Assembly (NCBI RefSeq): GCF_000422585.1
Contig: NZ_AUGI01000034.1
Span: forward strand, 1-64,000
DNA: 64,000 nt
Source: Hugenholtzia roseola DSM 9546
GTDB taxonomy: Bacteria > Bacteroidota > Bacteroidia > Cytophagales > Bernardetiaceae
Direction: 5' to 3'
A program made the position numbers and the translations under genes. Positions 35,072 to 42,546 of the stretch are shown here, piece after piece. The notes under the pieces were generated by a model. It saw only the letters and a program-made list of their open reading frames with translations. It ran no database searches and was not told where the DNA came from. Each line of letters begins with the position of its first letter. Position 1 is the stretch's first letter.

Positions 35072-36211
35072 ATGAAAAAAAAATTATTAATAATAAGTTT
35101 ACTGTTTATTTTTGTGCTATCTTGTTCACAAAATAAAGAGCAGATAATACAAAGTGATGTTGCAGAAACACAAACGCAACTTCTTCGTTTAGTAAGGACG
35201 AAATCCTTTCCCCTCGACAGCTTGACACAAGCACAAACGCCATCTTTGCAAGCAGTAGAAAAAGGAAAGCAATTTTTAATCTATTTTTTTAATAGAAATG
35301 ACAACACGATTCGTATTTTTGATTATCAAAAAGAAATAGAGCTTACGCCCATTCGATACGCTTTGGAAGGAGAGCAGGGAGTAGGCAAAATTGAAAGTTT
35401 TTTATATCATAACGACGATTCTATTTTCTTATATGCAGGCGGAAAGTGTTTTCTTACCGACGCACGCGGCAAAGTAAAGGAAAGTGTGAAAGTGGCAGGA
35501 GAGGTAAAACATTGGGTGCTTGCTTCTACGATTAGCCAAATGGCGTGGCAAGATGATAAACTTTTTTTAGTAGGCACACGCTTTGATAAAAATTACTCGC
35601 CTTTTATTGAAGTTTCTTTTACAAAAAAACAAGTAAAAGAAAATGACTATTTTTTAGTTTCTAAAGAATACGACAAAGGAGATTGGGGCGGCATGAACTT
35701 TGACTATGTGTATGCCCATTACGACAAAGAGAACAAAAATTGGTTAGTGAGTTTTCCAAACGACAAAAATTTATATCAAACCGACCTTCAAACGAAGCAA
35801 GAGGCTTTTGCTGCTCATAGCGTTTTTTTTGATACAGTACCGCCACCTTACAATAACCGAGCAGAAGCAGAGGCAGATGTAAATTATATAGAAACATTTT
35901 TAAAAAGTTCTTCTTTTTATTCTGTAATGAAAGATAAGTATAAAGGTTACATTTATCGAACTACCTTTTTGGGGGTCAGCAGCGAAGATTTAGCTTCACA
36001 AGACCCTATAAGAAGCACCCTTCCGCCTGTTTCCCTCATAGCACTAAACGGCAATAAGGAAAAAGTAGCAGAATTGAAGCTTCCACTTCGCAAGCACCTA
36101 CCTCACGTCCATTTCTTCACCCCCGAAGGCTTGCACATTGCCCGCCGCGACCCCGAAAATGAAGATGTCCTAACTTTTGATATTTTTCAAATAGAAGATA
36201 TAGAAAAATGA
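35072..36211 (+). CDS. DUF4221 lipoprotein A
   Basis: 379 residues; lipobox VLSC (Cys18). DUF4221 pattern: SFPLDSLT, then a repeated beta layout (FLIYFFNRNDNTIRIFDYQKEIEL, GVGKIESFLYHNDDSIFLYAGG, CFLTDARGKV), a middle Tyr/Phe-rich section, and the C-terminal HVHFFTPEGLHIARRDPENEDVLTFDIFQIE. This family is probably a six-bladed-propeller-like outer-membrane lipoprotein without known activity. The start of the next gene overlaps its stop (ATGA), so the two are translationally coupled. Confidence 0.82.
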   Translation: MKKKLLIISLLFIFVLSCSQNKEQIIQSDVAETQTQLLRLVRTKSFPLDSLTQAQTPSLQAVEKGKQFLIYFFNRNDNTIRIFDYQKEIELTPIRYALEGEQGVGKIESFLYHNDDSIFLYAGGKCFLTDARGKVKESVKVAGEVKHWVLASTISQMAWQDDKLFLVGTRFDKNYSPFIEVSFTKKQVKENDYFLVSKEYDKGDWGGMNFDYVYAHYDKENKNWLVSFPNDKNLYQTDLQTKQEAFAAHSVFFDTVPPPYNNRAEAEADVNYIETFLKSSSFYSVMKDKYKGYIYRTTFLGVSSEDLASQDPIRSTLPPVSLIALNGNKEKVAELKLPLRKHLPHVHFFTPEGLHIARRDPENEDVLTFDIFQIEDIEK

Positions 36212-36663
36212 AGCTAACAAAATATATCTTATTATTGCCTGTGTTCCTATTTTTGCTTTCTTGTCAGAAAGCAGATGAACAGATTGCTAAGGCAGATGCC
36301 TTGCTTGCCGAAATAGACCCAAAAAGGCTTGAAAATGGTATTTATTTGATTATCCCGAACGCTGGTTGCGGTGGTTGTATTTCTGACGCTGAAAATGTCT
36401 TTTCGCAGTACAAACATAAAAAGGAACTGAAAGCCATTTTTACTGCCTTTACCTCCAAAAAAGGGCTAAAAATCCATTTGGCAGAGCTATTTTATAGCCA
36501 AAACGTTATCATAGATGACGGCAATTTGGTTAGTAAAAAGCAATTACTTACCATTTATCCAGTTGCGCTTTGGATAGAAAACAGAAAGGTAACGCAAGTT
36601 AAACACTTTTCTCCCCAAGAGGCAGACACACATCATCAAGTAATTACTTATTTGCAAAAATGA
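36208..36663 (+). CDS. Thioredoxin-like lipoprotein A (CGGC)
   Basis: 151 residues; lipobox LLSC (Cys19). After GIYLIIPNAG comes CGGC (Cys54, Cys57), followed by a helix and a beta-alpha pattern consistent with a shortened thioredoxin fold (KKELKAIFTAFTSKKGLKIHL, YPVALWIENRKV). Overlaps both neighbours by ATGA. It could act on disulfides of the cysteine-containing peptide of the same cassette; that is inference from the context. Confidence 0.68.
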   Translation: MKLTKYILLLPVFLFLLSCQKADEQIAKADALLAEIDPKRLENGIYLIIPNAGCGGCISDAENVFSQYKHKKELKAIFTAFTSKKGLKIHLAELFYSQNVIIDDGNLVSKKQLLTIYPVALWIENRKVTQVKHFSPQEADTHHQVITYLQK

Positions 36664-38153
36664 AAAAGTTATTTTATATTTTTATTTTGTTATTTCCTAT
36701 GCTTGCTTTTGCACAGGAAGACGAACTACCTTTGGTAGTTTCCCAGAAGTTGTTTTTTAGAGATAGCACTTTCATTACCGAAACCCATAAAACACACAAC
36801 ACCAACGATGTAATTTGTTTCTCTCCGCCTTCTATACAAGCTGACGGCGAGGTTCTTTTTCTACTATTTTTTGCAGGTAATAATAGCACAGTTGCGGTTT
36901 TTGACCTCTATAAAGGTAGTATAAAAGCCGATGGTGGCATAGAAGAGGTAGAACTTATTTCAAATACTATTATAAAAACTCAAGTATATGCAACAGGGCG
37001 TTATCATTATAGCCCGATATTTTATACTTATGATAAGCATAAAATTTATCAAATAAGACTTACACCCGACGGGAAGGCAAGCAACCATGATGTCTATGTT
37101 TCGAAACGAGAAGAAGGAATGACAAACAAAGCTATCTGGGGCAAGTCTGAACGGCTGCCTGAACCGCTGAATAGTTATCACGACGAATGGCTTTACTTAG
37201 AAGTAGCCAATTCACCTTTGTATATTTTGGCAACAACTGTCAATAAAACTAATGTTAAAATTAAAATAGGAACTTTTGAAAATGGTAAATATTCTAAACC
37301 AATAGATTTTCCACTTATCAAAGAAACCCTAATGGCTTACCCCTTTCACACCTTTACGTTGGCTGCAGACGGGAAAACGATTTGCTGGTTTGCCCCTTCG
37401 CTGCTAAAAGAACCTAATGCACTTTTTTATTATTCAACCTATGAGGTAGAAAGCAAGACTTGGAGCAAGCCCAAAATATACAAATCTCGTATCAAGGACT
37501 TTACCAATGTTTCCTATACACGCGATACCATTTATTGTTTTTTTGAAAGATTTATACAAGTTAAAAATGCAGCCTTGCTTACCTTAAAAGTGGAGGATAG
37601 TACAGAAAATAAAGCATTAGCGCATCAAATTTTACAACAAACCAATGGGAAAATAAACTTTGAGGCAAAAAATAAGCAAACAGAAATTTCTACTATCAAG
37701 CTATATTTAAACCAAAAATACCATACACTTGTTACCGCAGAAGGTTACCTCCCACATAGCACCATTTATATCGCCGAAAATGAAAAATTAGACACCCTGA
37801 ATATAAGACTGCAAAAAATAGAGCCTAATAAAAAATATACTTTCAAAACTATCTACTTTGAAACAAACAGTAGCCAGCTACCCGATGAAGCCGAAGCAGA
37901 GTTAGATTGGCTTTTCAAAGAACTCAAAAACAGACCAGAGATAAAAATTTCGCTACAAGGATATGCAGACAAACGTGGAAGTGCCGCAGCAAACGAAAAA
38001 CTTTCTGCCGAAAGAGCGCGAAGTGTAGCTAACTATCTGATAACAAAGGGAATAGATGCAACGCGCATACAAATACAAGCCTTAGGGAGCGCACAGGCTT
38101 CCGATAAAATTTTAGATACAGATAGAAAAGTAGAGTTTATTTTGATTTTTTGA
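36660..38153 (+). CDS. OmpA-domain outer-membrane protein, cassette A
   Basis: 497 residues with signal peptide MKKLFYIFILLFPMLAFAQ. About 25-300 are a propeller-like region (VICFSPPSIQADGEVLFLLFF, FHTFTLAADGKTICWFAPSL). About 310-390 contain a carboxypeptidase-regulatory-like beta unit (YHTLVTAEGYLPHSTIYI). The C-terminal 100 residues are an OmpA peptidoglycan-binding domain (IYFETNSSQLPDEAEAELDWL, LQGYADKRGS, LSAERARSVANYLITKGI). It overlaps the previous gene by ATGA, so it belongs to cassette A. It would tie the lipoproteins to the cell wall. Only this cassette has it. Confidence 0.85.
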   Translation: MKKLFYIFILLFPMLAFAQEDELPLVVSQKLFFRDSTFITETHKTHNTNDVICFSPPSIQADGEVLFLLFFAGNNSTVAVFDLYKGSIKADGGIEEVELISNTIIKTQVYATGRYHYSPIFYTYDKHKIYQIRLTPDGKASNHDVYVSKREEGMTNKAIWGKSERLPEPLNSYHDEWLYLEVANSPLYILATTVNKTNVKIKIGTFENGKYSKPIDFPLIKETLMAYPFHTFTLAADGKTICWFAPSLLKEPNALFYYSTYEVESKTWSKPKIYKSRIKDFTNVSYTRDTIYCFFERFIQVKNAALLTLKVEDSTENKALAHQILQQTNGKINFEAKNKQTEISTIKLYLNQKYHTLVTAEGYLPHSTIYIAENEKLDTLNIRLQKIEPNKKYTFKTIYFETNSSQLPDEAEAELDWLFKELKNRPEIKISLQGYADKRGSAAANEKLSAERARSVANYLITKGIDATRIQIQALGSAQASDKILDTDRKVEFILIF

Positions 38154-38162
38154 AAAACTTAC

Positions 38163-38386
38163 TACCTTTGCTAATAGAAAAAATAGCATAAAAACAAGAA
38201 AATTTCATCTCTTGAAAAAGCAAGTGCAAATAAGAGCAAAAAAAAGAGATGTTAAATTTTTGTTAAAAGCACAGAAAAATTTGGAAGTTAGAAAAAAAAA
38301 ATAGGTTTGCAGCGTCTTAGTAAGCATACTATTTTGTAGCAAGCTAAGGCGTAAATTTCATTTTCAATCTTCAAAATTACTTTTTT
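38163..38386 (+). repeat. Cassette upstream repeat, copy B
   Basis: Nearly identical to copy A from TACCTTTGC (38163) to the ATG. A TTTG 18 nt upstream of TACCTTTG (38141-38144) makes a possible first promoter within the 3' end of the OmpA-domain gene. Confidence 0.9.
38306..38336 (+). promoter_or_regulatory. Peptide B promoter
   Basis: TTTG at 38306-38309, 20 nt, TATTTTG at 38330-38336 (one T fewer than copy A). The operator-like repeat reads TAGTAAGC then TAGCAAGC. Confidence 0.65.
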
Positions 38387-38590
38387 ATGAAAAAATTTCT
38401 TTTGGCTATTGTAACGTTATTGGCAGTTGTTGCCTTGTGTGTTTCTACAACAAAAGAAACCACAGCATCGATGGGTAATTACTATAAAACAGACTTCGAT
38501 TGCCCGTCAGGAGATTGTTGTCCATCAATGGGGCAAGGCTGTTTATCTCCTGTGATTATTATAGGAGGTCCCATTCATACAGGAAATTAA
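38387..38590 (+). CDS. Small exported Cys peptide, cassette B
   Basis: 67 residues. Leader MKKFLLAIVTLLAVVALCVS, then TTKETTASMG, a likely cleavage zone. The mature part holds DCPSGDCCPSMGQGCL (Cys 39, 44, 45, 52) and ends PVIIIGGPIHTGN. The last 12 residues are identical to those of peptide D at 42282, but many codons differ, so the protein ending is under selection. It is followed by a perfect hairpin and then the lipoprotein gene. Confidence 0.78.
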   Translation: MKKFLLAIVTLLAVVALCVSTTKETTASMGNYYKTDFDCPSGDCCPSMGQGCLSPVIIIGGPIHTGN

Positions 38591-38600
38591 TCACTATTTT

Positions 38601-38630
38601 ACCTTCAAAAGTTATAAAACTTTTGAAGGT
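38601..38630 (+). terminator. Hairpin between peptide B and lipoprotein B
   Basis: ACCTTCAAAAGTT and AACTTTTGAAGGT, perfect 13-bp stem with 4-nt loop and an ATTT tail, in the 54-bp gap between the genes. No sequence similarity to the hairpins of the other cassettes. Confidence 0.8.
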
Positions 38631-38644
38631 ATTTAAATAAAAAA

Positions 38645-39871
38645 ATGGAAAATAAAAAAAAGTCATTTTTACTGATAATATTAGTTTGTTTCTTTTTCTC
38701 TTGTACAGAAGAGCAAGCTACAAAGCAGGAGGTATTACCTGCCATTTACACCCATCAACTTCTTGCAACAGAGCAAAGGAAAACCTTTGAGCTGGACTCG
38801 ATAACGCCTTATTTGAGTGCGTATTTTCAGACCTTAGAAGAAGCGGGCAAAAATTATTTTCTTATTGGCAATCCACTCAAACCTTGTATAGACATTTATG
38901 ATTTAGAGAAGGCAGGAGCCAAAATTGCCTCTATTCCCTTAGAAAAAGAAGGCGAAAGTGCTATTTACTCGCTCACAGGCTTTTATGCACATAGTTTAGA
39001 TTCTATTTATATTTATTGCTACAAAGCCTATCAAATAGCCTTAGTCAATCGGAGTGGAAAAGTTTTGAAACGATACAAACTTTACGAAAAAGAACCCTCG
39101 TTAGGCGCAGATATAAAAACAATTATGAAATATCCTGTTGCCTACGCCCCTGCTGCAAGTGCGCCTTCTCTGCTTCAAAACGATACCTTATACACAGGGA
39201 TTATCGATAATAGTTCGGGGCTATTTTCTCATCAAGCGGGCTATATTGCCAAAACGCACTATTTCCTCGCCTTACACACCAAAACGGGCGAATACGACCT
39301 GCGCTTTAAAGGGGACGATTCTCCATATACGAAAGCAGCTTGGGTAGAAATGGAAGATATTTGTTTTAATTATAGTTTTGATACAAAAAGTATTTTAATT
39401 AGCTATGCAATGGACGAAAATATTTATCTAAAAGGTTTAGAAAAAGAATCAAAATCTATTAAAAAACTTGCTAAGAGTAGAGATTTAGAGCAGATTCCAA
39501 ACCTCTCCTCCGAACAAAGATATGAAAGTCGTCCCTCTGATATATTTTTTGAAAGTCCGAGTTACAAGTTTATCATAACAGACCCATATAGAAAGGTCTA
39601 TTATCGTGCCGTTGCCTCAGCCATTGAAGCACGAAACCAAGAAGGCGCAATGCGTAAATATGTGGATAAACCTATTTCGTTCGTCATCTTAGATGAAAAT
39701 CTGAATATCATAGGCGAGAGTGAAATTAAGCCCACTAATAGATTTGTACCTTATTTTTACTTTATCACCCAAGAAGGACTCTGGCTTTCGGAAGGTCATT
39801 ATCGCAACCCTGACTTAGACGAAGACAACCTTTCTTTTCGTTTGTTTAAACTTCAAAGAAAAATAGAGTAA
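38645..39871 (+). CDS. DUF4221 lipoprotein B
   Basis: 408 residues, lipobox FFSC (Cys20). The DUF4221 layout is clear: KTFELDSITPYL, KNYFLIGNPLKPCIDIYDLEKA, IYSLTGFYAHSLDSIYIYCYKAYQIALVNRSG. The last 103 nt of shared 3' coding sequence (39761-39863) are identical to lipoprotein D (43618-43720). The stop region (KIE-TAA) begins a stretch shared with the end of thioredoxin-like gene C. No thioredoxin-like gene follows in this cassette. Confidence 0.83.
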   Translation: MENKKKSFLLIILVCFFFSCTEEQATKQEVLPAIYTHQLLATEQRKTFELDSITPYLSAYFQTLEEAGKNYFLIGNPLKPCIDIYDLEKAGAKIASIPLEKEGESAIYSLTGFYAHSLDSIYIYCYKAYQIALVNRSGKVLKRYKLYEKEPSLGADIKTIMKYPVAYAPAASAPSLLQNDTLYTGIIDNSSGLFSHQAGYIAKTHYFLALHTKTGEYDLRFKGDDSPYTKAAWVEMEDICFNYSFDTKSILISYAMDENIYLKGLEKESKSIKKLAKSRDLEQIPNLSSEQRYESRPSDIFFESPSYKFIITDPYRKVYYRAVASAIEARNQEGAMRKYVDKPISFVILDENLNIIGESEIKPTNRFVPYFYFITQEGLWLSEGHYRNPDLDEDNLSFRLFKLQRKIE

Positions 39872-40123
39872 AAGCTATTAGACTTTCCCAAAAACTTCCT
39901 ACCTTTGCTAATAGAAAAAATAGCACAAAAACAAGAAAATTTCATCTCTTGAAAAAGCAAGTGCAAATAAGAGCAAAAAAAAGAGAGGTTAAATTTTTGT
40001 TAAAAGCACAGAAAAATTTGGAAGTTAGAAAAAAAAAATAGGTTTGCCCTGTCTTAGTAAGCATACTATTTTGTAGCAAGCTAAGGCATAAATTTTATTT
40101 TCAAACCTCTAAATTTTGTTTTT
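39859..40123 (+). repeat. Cassette upstream repeat, copy C
   Basis: Like copies A and B, but homology with copy D begins earlier, inside the previous coding end (AATAGAGTAAAAGCTATTAG, then GACTTTCCCAAAAACTTCC). TACCTTTG at 39900-39907. Confidence 0.9.
40043..40073 (+). promoter_or_regulatory. Peptide C promoter
   Basis: TTTG at 40043-40046, 20 nt, TATTTTG at 40067-40073, with the same flanking TAGTAAGC/TAGCAAGC pair. Confidence 0.65.
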
Positions 40124-40327
40124 ATGAAAAAATTTCTTTTAGCACTATCGGTCAGTTTCTGTGTGGGCTTTGCCTCGCTTGCCTATTCTAATCCTGATGA
40201 CGGACTCATTCAAATCGATTTGGGTGGAAATCCTTGTAATAATTGCTTTAATGGACATTTTGGTAAACCCAACTCAAATGGACTTAAGCCCTGCAAAGGC
40301 AGCGGAAATGAGTGCATGAAACGATAA
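40124..40327 (+). CDS. Small exported Cys peptide, cassette C
   Basis: 67 residues. Leader MKKFLLALSVSFCVGFASLAYS, mature part NPDDGLIQIDLGGNP with CNNC (Cys38, Cys41), KPCKG (Cys57) and NECMKR (Cys64) at the end. The mature region is unrelated to peptides A, B and D apart from its Gly/Asn/Cys composition, so the cassette pattern is conserved while the product varies. Confidence 0.75.
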   Translation: MKKFLLALSVSFCVGFASLAYSNPDDGLIQIDLGGNPCNNCFNGHFGKPNSNGLKPCKGSGNECMKR

Positions 40328-40337
40328 TTTTCAACTA

Positions 40338-40364
40338 AAAGCCTCTGCTTTTTTGGCAGAGGCT
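40338..40364 (+). terminator. Hairpin between peptide C and lipoprotein C
   Basis: AAGCCTCTGC and GCAGAGGCTT, perfect 10-bp stem with a 7-nt T-rich loop, 10 bp after the peptide stop. Confidence 0.8.
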
Positions 40365-40395
40365 TCAATAAACTAAACATCAATCGTTACTTAGT

Positions 40396-41574
40396 ATGAA
40401 AAATATAAGTCTTATCATTTTTTTATTGATGCTTTTTTCTTGCCAAAGCACAACAACAGAAAATGCAGAAACAGGCATTTTACCAACTTCCGCCGAACTT
40501 GTGATTTTGGAAAGTTTGGAGCTTCCTTGTGATACCCTTTTTACAAGTTTATATAACTATCATTTTTTTGAAGCCGATGGAAAAAAACTTTTGGCAGGCT
40601 TGGACTTAGTAAATGAGTCTGGACTATTTATTTATGACTTAGATTTAAAAAAAATAGTTTATTTTGTACCTTCTATTAAAGAAGGAAAAGAAAAATTTAA
40701 TATAACAAGGCATCATATTTATAGCTTAGACTCTATTTTTTTGCTCGATGATGGCAAGGATTTAGTAAAGTTGGCAAGTGCCTTAGATACACAAAAAGTA
40801 GCAATTTTTAATATCAAAGAGGCGATGCAAGAGAAAAAATCTGTCGCTTTTGGGTATACTAACAGTGGCGCAAGCTATTTTTTTTGGGATAGCAACAAAC
40901 AAAAACTATATCTACCTATTTTTCCTGCATTAGATAGCAAATATCCAAGTTATTATGAGTATGGATATTTTGCAACATACGATATAAAAGACAAAAAAAT
41001 ATCAAATACTTATGGTATTTATTCAAAAAAAATACAATCAGATTCAATAAATTATTTTCCTTATTCGGAAGACCCTAATTTAATTAGATTAAATAAAAAA
41101 TATTTTTTAGTTTCTTTTGGCAATGACAACTCAATTTATAAATACTCATTAGAAGAAAATAAACTAATTGAAGCCTGTAACTGGAAAAGTAACTATTTGC
41201 CTATAAAATTTGATAAAATTTCTGTAAATAGAGATTACCAAGAATTAGTTAATTTTGGAAATGCTAACGGATGCTATACATCATTATCTTTCTACGACGA
41301 GCAAACAAATACGTACTACCGCATTGTACGCCATGGGCAGGAGCTAAAAAATGCAGACGGGCAGCTCAATCAATACATGGAGTCTTCTTGGTCTATCCTT
41401 TATGGAAAAATAGATGACGAAAAACCCAAAGAAGTCTATTTTCCCCCTCGTAAATACCATTTTGGGCAAATTTGTTATCTGGGCGAAGGCAAGTTTTTGG
41501 TCAGCAAAGACAACGAATTTAATCCCGACAATCAAGAAGATTTATTGGAGTTTGATATAATTCAGTTAAAATAA
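40396..41574 (+). CDS. DUF4221 lipoprotein C
   Basis: 392 residues, lipobox LFSC (Cys16). Family features are LELPCDTLFTSLYNY, GLFIYDLDLKKIVYFVP, ITRHHIYSLDSIFLLDDGKD and the ending GKFLVSKDNEFNPDNQEDLLEFDIIQL. It is the most diverged of the four copies and very AT-rich in the middle. The thioredoxin-like gene starts 2 bp after its stop. Confidence 0.8.
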   Translation: MKNISLIIFLLMLFSCQSTTTENAETGILPTSAELVILESLELPCDTLFTSLYNYHFFEADGKKLLAGLDLVNESGLFIYDLDLKKIVYFVPSIKEGKEKFNITRHHIYSLDSIFLLDDGKDLVKLASALDTQKVAIFNIKEAMQEKKSVAFGYTNSGASYFFWDSNKQKLYLPIFPALDSKYPSYYEYGYFATYDIKDKKISNTYGIYSKKIQSDSINYFPYSEDPNLIRLNKKYFLVSFGNDNSIYKYSLEENKLIEACNWKSNYLPIKFDKISVNRDYQELVNFGNANGCYTSLSFYDEQTNTYYRIVRHGQELKNADGQLNQYMESSWSILYGKIDDEKPKEVYFPPRKYHFGQICYLGEGKFLVSKDNEFNPDNQEDLLEFDIIQLK

Positions 41575-41576
41575 CT

Positions 41577-42026
41577 ATGAAAAATATAATATTTCTTTTT
41601 GTAATGATGGTATTCGTATCTTGTCATACGTCCTATAAGTATGAACAAGGGGTAAAAGACTATCTCCACAAAGTACATCAGATAAATGAAGAAAATTTAT
41701 TGGATAAAATTTTCTATATAATTGATGTAGAAAGTTGTGAGTGTGGAAAATACAACTTAGAGGCTCTTGCTGCTCTTGCTAACCCTACACCAAAACTAAC
41801 CATTATTTTAGTAGGAACAGCAGATTACGTAAAAGAGCTACAAAGTAAGTTTCAAAGCCCTGATGTTAATTTTTTATCAGACCCACAAAAACAAATATTT
41901 AGATACGAAACAGGTTTAGGAAAACCTATTTTACTTCATTTTAAAAACAAACAAATTATTTATCACCATTACATCATAGACCCAGAAATAGTAAATGCGA
42001 TACAATATTTAGAAAAAATAGAGTAA
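41577..42026 (+). CDS. Thioredoxin-like lipoprotein C (CEC)
   Basis: 149 residues, lipobox FVSC (Cys16). At the place of the CGGC/CSGC pair of the paralogues it reads VESCECGKYN, so the two cysteines (54, 56) are one residue apart. The rest keeps the beta-alpha pattern (KIFYIIDVES, KLTIILVGTADYVKELQ, GKPILLHFKNKQI). A CxC pair usually changes redox behaviour, so its role may be isomerase-like or lost. Confidence 0.62.
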   Translation: MKNIIFLFVMMVFVSCHTSYKYEQGVKDYLHKVHQINEENLLDKIFYIIDVESCECGKYNLEALAALANPTPKLTIILVGTADYVKELQSKFQSPDVNFLSDPQKQIFRYETGLGKPILLHFKNKQIIYHHYIIDPEIVNAIQYLEKIE

Positions 42027-42281
42027 AAGCTATTAGACTTTCCCAAAAACTTCCTACCTTTACCTTTCGAAAAAATAGCACAAAAGCAAGAATCTTTCAT
42101 CTCTTGAAAAAGCAAGTGCAAATAAGAGCAAAAAAAAGAGAGGTTAAATTTTTGTTAAAAGCACAGAAAAATTTGGAAGTTAGAAAAAAAAAAAATAGGT
42201 TTGCCCTGTCTTAGTAAGCATACTATTTTGTAGCAAGCTAAGGCATAAATTTTATTTTCAAACCTCTAAATTTTTGTTATT
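42016..42281 (+). repeat. Cassette upstream repeat, copy D
   Basis: Begins in the last codons of the CEC protein (AATAGAGTAAAAGC...). The first -7-like box is mutated to TACCTTTAC. The rest follows the same order as the other copies, with 13 A in the A-tract. Confidence 0.9.
42200..42230 (+). promoter_or_regulatory. Peptide D promoter
   Basis: TTTG at 42200-42203, 20 nt, TATTTTG at 42224-42230. Confidence 0.65.
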
Positions 42282-42476
42282 ATGAAAAAGTTTCTTTTGG
42301 CTATATTAGCTTTATTTGCTTCAACTGTTATTTATCTTTCTACAACTGTGGAAGTTAATGGTCAAGGCATTCCTGATGATTGTTGGGTTTTTAATGGCGA
42401 CAATTGCGATAATCCTGGACGCGGCTGCTTAGACCCTGTTATTATTATTGGCGGTCCAATTCATACTGGTAATTAA
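42282..42476 (+). CDS. Small exported Cys peptide, cassette D
   Basis: 64 residues. Leader MKKFLLAILALFASTVIYLS, then TTVEVNGQG, whose VEVNG recalls the NVEA-type cleavage zone of Bacteroides peptides. The mature part has Cys34, Cys42 and Cys49 and ends PVIIIGGPIHTGN as in peptide B. Within the shared ending the two genes differ at about seven synonymous sites. Confidence 0.78.
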   Translation: MKKFLLAILALFASTVIYLSTTVEVNGQGIPDDCWVFNGDNCDNPGRGCLDPVIIIGGPIHTGN

Positions 42477-42494
42477 CACTTCCCTCTTTTCCTC

Positions 42495-42531
42495 AAGCTA
42501 CTCCTTCTCTTAATAATAGAAGGAGTAGCTT
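42495..42531 (+). terminator. Hairpin between peptide D and lipoprotein D
   Basis: AAGCTACTCCTTCT and AGAAGGAGTAGCTT, perfect 14-bp stem with a 9-nt loop, 18 bp after the peptide stop. TT tail only. Confidence 0.8.
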
Positions 42532-42546
42532 TCCAAATCCATAAAC

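Noticed and set aside
34518-42281. The regularly spaced repeats could be read as a CRISPR or retron-like array
   Set aside because: Units are ~220-265 bp, spaced 1.5-3.6 kb and each precedes a protein gene; no short repeat-spacer pattern, cas gene or reverse transcriptase.
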